Shown: piece by piece, positions 60,476 through 64,000 of the stretch
Numbering within the stretch: position 1 is the first letter of the stretch
How the letters are laid out: each line of letters opens with the position of its first letter
From: Takakia lepidozioides
Taxonomy: Eukaryota > Streptophyta > Takakiopsida > Takakiales > Takakiaceae
Assembly (NCBI GenBank): GCA_030704615.1
Contig: CM060731.1
Span: 32,052,001 to 32,116,000, forward strand
Length of the DNA stretch: 64,000 nucleotides
Reading direction: 5' to 3'
Notes under the pieces: model-generated
The model's database searches: none
Told to the model about the DNA's origin: nothing
The model's input: the letters and a program-made list of their open reading frames with translations, nothing else
Made by a program: the position numbers and the translations under genes

Positions 60476-60595
60476 ATCGGTGACTTTGGCAGCTCCCAGA
60501 AAGTCCACAATTTGGTGCTCATTGATGGGCAGCGAGAAGAGATATATCTGCTCCAGACTAGACTTGATCTTCCCGTCCTCAACCAACCTCTCGAG
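60476..60595 (-). pseudogene. Fragment of ribosomal protein S2 (uS5) coding sequence
   Basis: The minus strand encodes [20 protein letters not shown] then [15 protein letters not shown] and KVTD. This matches the RPS2 stretch that precedes the S5 RNA-binding domain. The next conserved block (EVMKIMPVQKQTRAG) does not follow, and no other RPS2 exon is convincing within 1 kb. I call it a gene fragment; a very divergent gene is less likely. Confidence 0.6.
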
Positions 60596-61938
60596 CTAGA
60601 GGGCAATGGATGTACCACAGGGTAGGCCGTGGCAAAGCTAACAGCAGATCACCACCTGGTCACTATTGGATACTTTAGCATACACCAAATCCAACTATGG
60701 GACTGATCAGGAATGTCGGAAAATAGACTGTGGTAGCTACCTGTGGCCATCAACACTCCTACTTTGTCGTGTCACCTTCTCTTGTAATACGAATTGACAC
60801 AATACGAGACTTTGCAAGCAATTGCTCACGGCAAAATGGAAACTTGCCTTGCCTTGCCTATGCCCATGTCAGTATCGTGTTTATCCGCCGGCTCACAGTG
60901 CGATGTGGCATGGTAGACCTGCATCCTCTCATGGCCATCCTCTCTGCGTCCTTGCCAAGCTGACCCATAAGCACGACAACCGCTTCTCATTCGGCCTTCA
61001 CTACTCGCACACCATACATATGTTCAGAATGAGTTTGAATTCCTATTGACACCACCAACCAAAACCAGGAGCCCTCCTCTGATCGCTATGATTCCCATGA
61101 CCATCTATATACCCAGAAACCAGAGATGATCGAAACCTGCATGTTTTTTTTTTTTTTTTTTAAGCTTTTCAAACTAAGCACTATTTACAATCATACAAGT
61201 ATTAACCCTCAACTCCTACCTTGCATTCACAAGTAAGAGATCATCTCTCTCAAGTGATATGAAAACTAAACTCACACTGTCTGATGACACAAAAACACGA
61301 AATACAACAGAATCACTCGTTAAAATAAGAGTCGAGCCAGGGGCACCCCAAGCTATGGGGACTCCACCCCACAACATCCTACTCTCCCTCCATAAGTACA
61401 CTCATATGCTAAGCAACGAGAGAGCTCGGTAGTGCAGGCTCAACTCGAGAGAGATGAGCCGCATTACCGACGAGCTCGTGAAGATAAGATGGTTTAGGTG
61501 TCAAGCTAAACTTAATACCTGACTTAACACTTGAACAAATTCCAAGTGTTAAATATAAATAACTAGATTTATTCTAGCTAGTTTCACACTGTGTTTATTT
61601 AACTTGACATATACCGGAGTACGTTGGCAAGATCGACAGTCATCTGTCGAATATTTGTTTTATTTTGAATCTGTATTTCGACAAATAATTTGAAATTCTT
61701 AAATTATTCGCATGGCAATACTAGGTAATTTAATATTATTCGACTTGGATGAAATAATGTTTATTTTCATCAGCAGTTTTCATTCATTCAAGGATTTAGA
61801 TGAGTTTGCCGTCGATGTTTTCTTGATTTTCCTGGTTTACACGATCTTATAATCTTGTATCGTGTGTAGGTGTTTCTCAGGTTCTGGGAGCATGCAAATG
61901 ATTCATGAGTGAGATGTTGTTTAGGTACCTAGTTTACA
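60596..61938. other. Spacer, no gene recognised
   Basis: It contains a T run at about 61144-61163. A/T-rich sequence from 61500 may be the 5' flank of the transposase relic. I found no terminal inverted repeat for that element. Confidence 0.4.
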
Positions 61939-63735
61939 ATGGCTTTTGAAAAGAAACGGCAGAAGTTATTGACAGGTCTCTTTCAACCTATTACAAAAGA
62001 CGAGCGTGAGGTTCTACTGCAACATGAGATTGAACTGTTCAATGCCCGGGCAATGGAAGCTGAGAAAGAGAAGCCTGAAGTCATGGTGAAGAAATGACAT
62101 GTTGGACGACCGAGAAAATTCATTGCAACATTACAAGCAGACCTACCTATCAAGCAAGAGCAAAATGAAGAACATTCAAAGGAGGGGTCAAAGTTGAAGA
62201 AGCGAGGAGAATACACCAACTGGTTTCAGCCACATTTGTGGCCTCCTATCTTGGCTGCAATCAAGAAATACCGTGGTAATAAGTCTGATGCCTTACATTT
62301 CTTAAAGACTGCTTACAAAAAGTCTGGCTGTCCTAGCGTCTATGAAAAGCTTGGTAGAACCACTCTCTATGACTGGTTTACAACAACAGGAGAACTGAAA
62401 TCCAATTACATTCATGAAGTAGAGTTGGGTACAACAATTCAGAACAAAAAGCAAAATATGCCAGCACTTGAAGATTACCCTGATCTTAGGGACTATCTTG
62501 TTGCCATGCTCCAAAAGATGAGAGCTGTTGGGCAACCACTAGCAACATCCACTGTACAACCTATACTTCACGGTATGGTTGAATCAATAGCTCCGGATGT
62601 GCTCCGAGACACACGTGGTGGCTTTAGAATCACACGCAAATGGACACGCCAATTTATGAAGAATTATATGAATTGGACATTTAGAGTTGGAACTACCGCT
62701 GTTAGCAAACTTCCAACGGATTGGATGGAGCAAAGGCGATTCATGGCTTACCGCAGTGCCTATCTAGCAAAAACATACAATATTCCTCCTTCTCTAATTG
62801 TAAATAGCGACCAAACAGGGATTCGTTTGGTATCTACAGCAGGGGAACGCACATGGGAGAGTAAGGGCACCAAACACATCCACGTGTTGGGTATAGAAGA
62901 CAAGAGACAAGTTACTGTAGTGGTATCTTCAATTGCAGACGGAATTCTACTTCCTCTTTAAGTGGTTTTTACAGGAACTACACAGCGGACATTACCACCA
63001 AACAACCGAGGGAGAGCAAAGTGCATGGCAGATAGGTGGGATCTTACATACAGTGAGAACCATTGGTCTAATCTACAAACCACACAACAATTTGTGCAGA
63101 AAATTATGGTGGCCTATCTCGAAAACCAAATTCTGCAATTGGGGCTATAAAAGCAGCAAAAAATGGTGTGGTTAATAGACTGCTGGTCAATTCACAAAAG
63201 CAAAGAGTTTTTGGACTAGATGAAAGAAAAACATTCAAACATTCTGGTAATTTTTGTACTAGCTAATTGTACGAGTGCATTGCAACCAGCTGATGTGATT
63301 CTACAACGTCCGCTGAAACATGCATTCAAAATGGCATTCAACACTTGGACCACAGAGAAAATTAAGGTGGCAGAGATCCAAGTGTGGATTTCAAAAAGAG
63401 TAATCTGAAACCTCGCATTTGTGAGTGGCTACATCATGCATGGACAGAAGTGAAAGCAATGAGGCCTATGATTGTGAAAGGATGGGAGAAAATAAGACTT
63501 ACAAGGGCTTGGGAGATTGAGTTTCAGCTTGCTGCCATGGAGGCAAATACAACAACTGCATGTTTACAGCAGTACCCGATATTGAAGAAACCACAGAAAT
63601 CGATGTGGAATTTGACCCGACAGATGAAACTTCAACGATCATGGAGCATTGTCTGCAAAAAACACCAGTTACAACTTCAGATACAACCTAACAACCGTCA
63701 AGTACAAGTGTTGGAAGATCGAAGCTACGAGACTT
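61939..63735 (+). pseudogene. Decayed DDE transposase (DDE_1, pogo/Tigger-like) with AT-hook
   Basis: One frame runs from 61939 (MAFEKKRQKLLTGLFQPITK) to about 63407, broken by stops at 62095, 62959, 63148 and 63217, then shifts near 63384 into a tail to 63737. An AT-hook-like VGRPRKF follows the first stop. A helix-turn-helix region (KSGCPSVYEKLGRTTLYDWF) precedes the catalytic domain: NSDQTGIRL (first Asp, about 62810), DKRQVTVVVSSIADGILLPL, WSNLQTTQQF, WLIDCWSIHKSKEF (second Asp, about 63180) and CTSALQPADVILQRPLKHAF (third Asp). The longest intact piece, 62194-62961, is 255 aa. The four stops make it inactive as it stands. Confidence 0.85.
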
Positions 63736-63807
63736 AGCCAGAAAACGTAAGACATAGATAAATTACATGTATGAAGACAGACAATAAACAACAACACACA
63801 TATACTC

Positions 63808-63999
63808 TTATTGGTGGATTAGAGCTCCAAGGTATTGTCTCTTCTTGAAGGCCATCAGATATTCCATTTCATTTCCTTTTCTGCCTACTAGAAGCATTCG
63901 TGTCTTTTCTGAATCGACCGGGTGTCCGCCAACCACTCCGGGAACCATTTGGCAGTAAGCGGGACTACTAGAAAGTCGAAACGGACAATGTGGGCCCAC
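63808..63999 (-). other. Unidentified open frame at the right edge
   Basis: A minus-strand frame ends EYLMAFKKRQYLGALIHQ, stop at 63808, and may enter from beyond the window. Composition is compatible with a coding C terminus but no family is recognised. Confidence 0.25.
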
Positions 64000-64000
64000 G

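Noticed and set aside
61939-63407. RIP-like or C-to-T mutation as the cause of the four stops in the transposase.
   Set aside because: Every stop codon is one C-to-T step from CAA, CAG or CGA, so the pattern carries no information without an intact relative.
1-64000. CRISPR arrays, operons or prokaryotic regulatory elements.
   Set aside because: None were seen; all recognised genes have spliceosomal introns.

Overview
This window looks like nuclear DNA of a land plant. Spliced genes with plant orthologs alternate with degenerate retrotransposons and small DNA transposons. Protein similarity to plant references (a COBRA-like GPI protein, a TIM9, an AP2-like factor, plant-type Ty1/copia elements) supports this. 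Short introns, two close divergent gene pairs and repeat-filled spacers would suit a bryophyte, lycophyte or fern, but I cannot fix the lineage.

I spliced five conserved genes by eye into uninterrupted reading frames of normal length: CDC20 (475 aa, minus, 8 exons), CTU1/NCS6 (349 aa, plus, 10 exons), TIM9 (90 aa, minus, 2 exons), TFIIB (310 aa, plus, 7 exons) and a COBRA-like protein (456 aa, minus, 6 exons). A sixth, WDR6 (minus, 13 exons recognised), probably runs off the left edge. A seventh, an unusual AP2-like gene (287 aa, plus, 7 exons), is followed by a tandem paralogue that loses its 3' part next to a copia element.

Layout: 0.3-7.4 kb WDR6; 8.5-11.4 kb CDC20 with a 234-bp tandem duplication; 11.4-12.8 kb divergent promoter; 12.8-17.1 kb CTU1 with an AT-AC intron; 17.2-22.5 kb purine-skewed repeats, an inverted pair of LTR-like sequences and unrecognised sequence; 22.6-24.9 kb dead LRR receptor gene; 25.8-30.1 kb TIM9 and TFIIB, head to head; 32.2-32.9 kb hAT-type MITE; 33.7-37.2 kb COBRA-like; 37.3-42.1 kb repeats and SINE-like units; 42.1-48.2 kb AP2-like gene, SINE, second hAT-type MITE and AP2-like paralogue; 48.3-52.5 kb copia element 1; 53.9-54.4 kb LINE fragment; 56-59.4 kb copia element 2; 59.8-60.6 kb an RPS2-like fragment and an unidentified exon; 61.9-63.7 kb a decayed DDE transposase.

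WDR6 and CTU1 both act on nucleotide 34 of tRNA anticodons (2'-O-methylation partner and 2-thiolation), with the mitotic activator CDC20 between them. TIM9 and TFIIB share a 410-bp promoter region. I see no obvious new multi-gene system. The most striking points are the AT-AC (U12-type) intron in CTU1, the unusual AP2-like locus, and two MITEs with perfect 8-bp target duplications.
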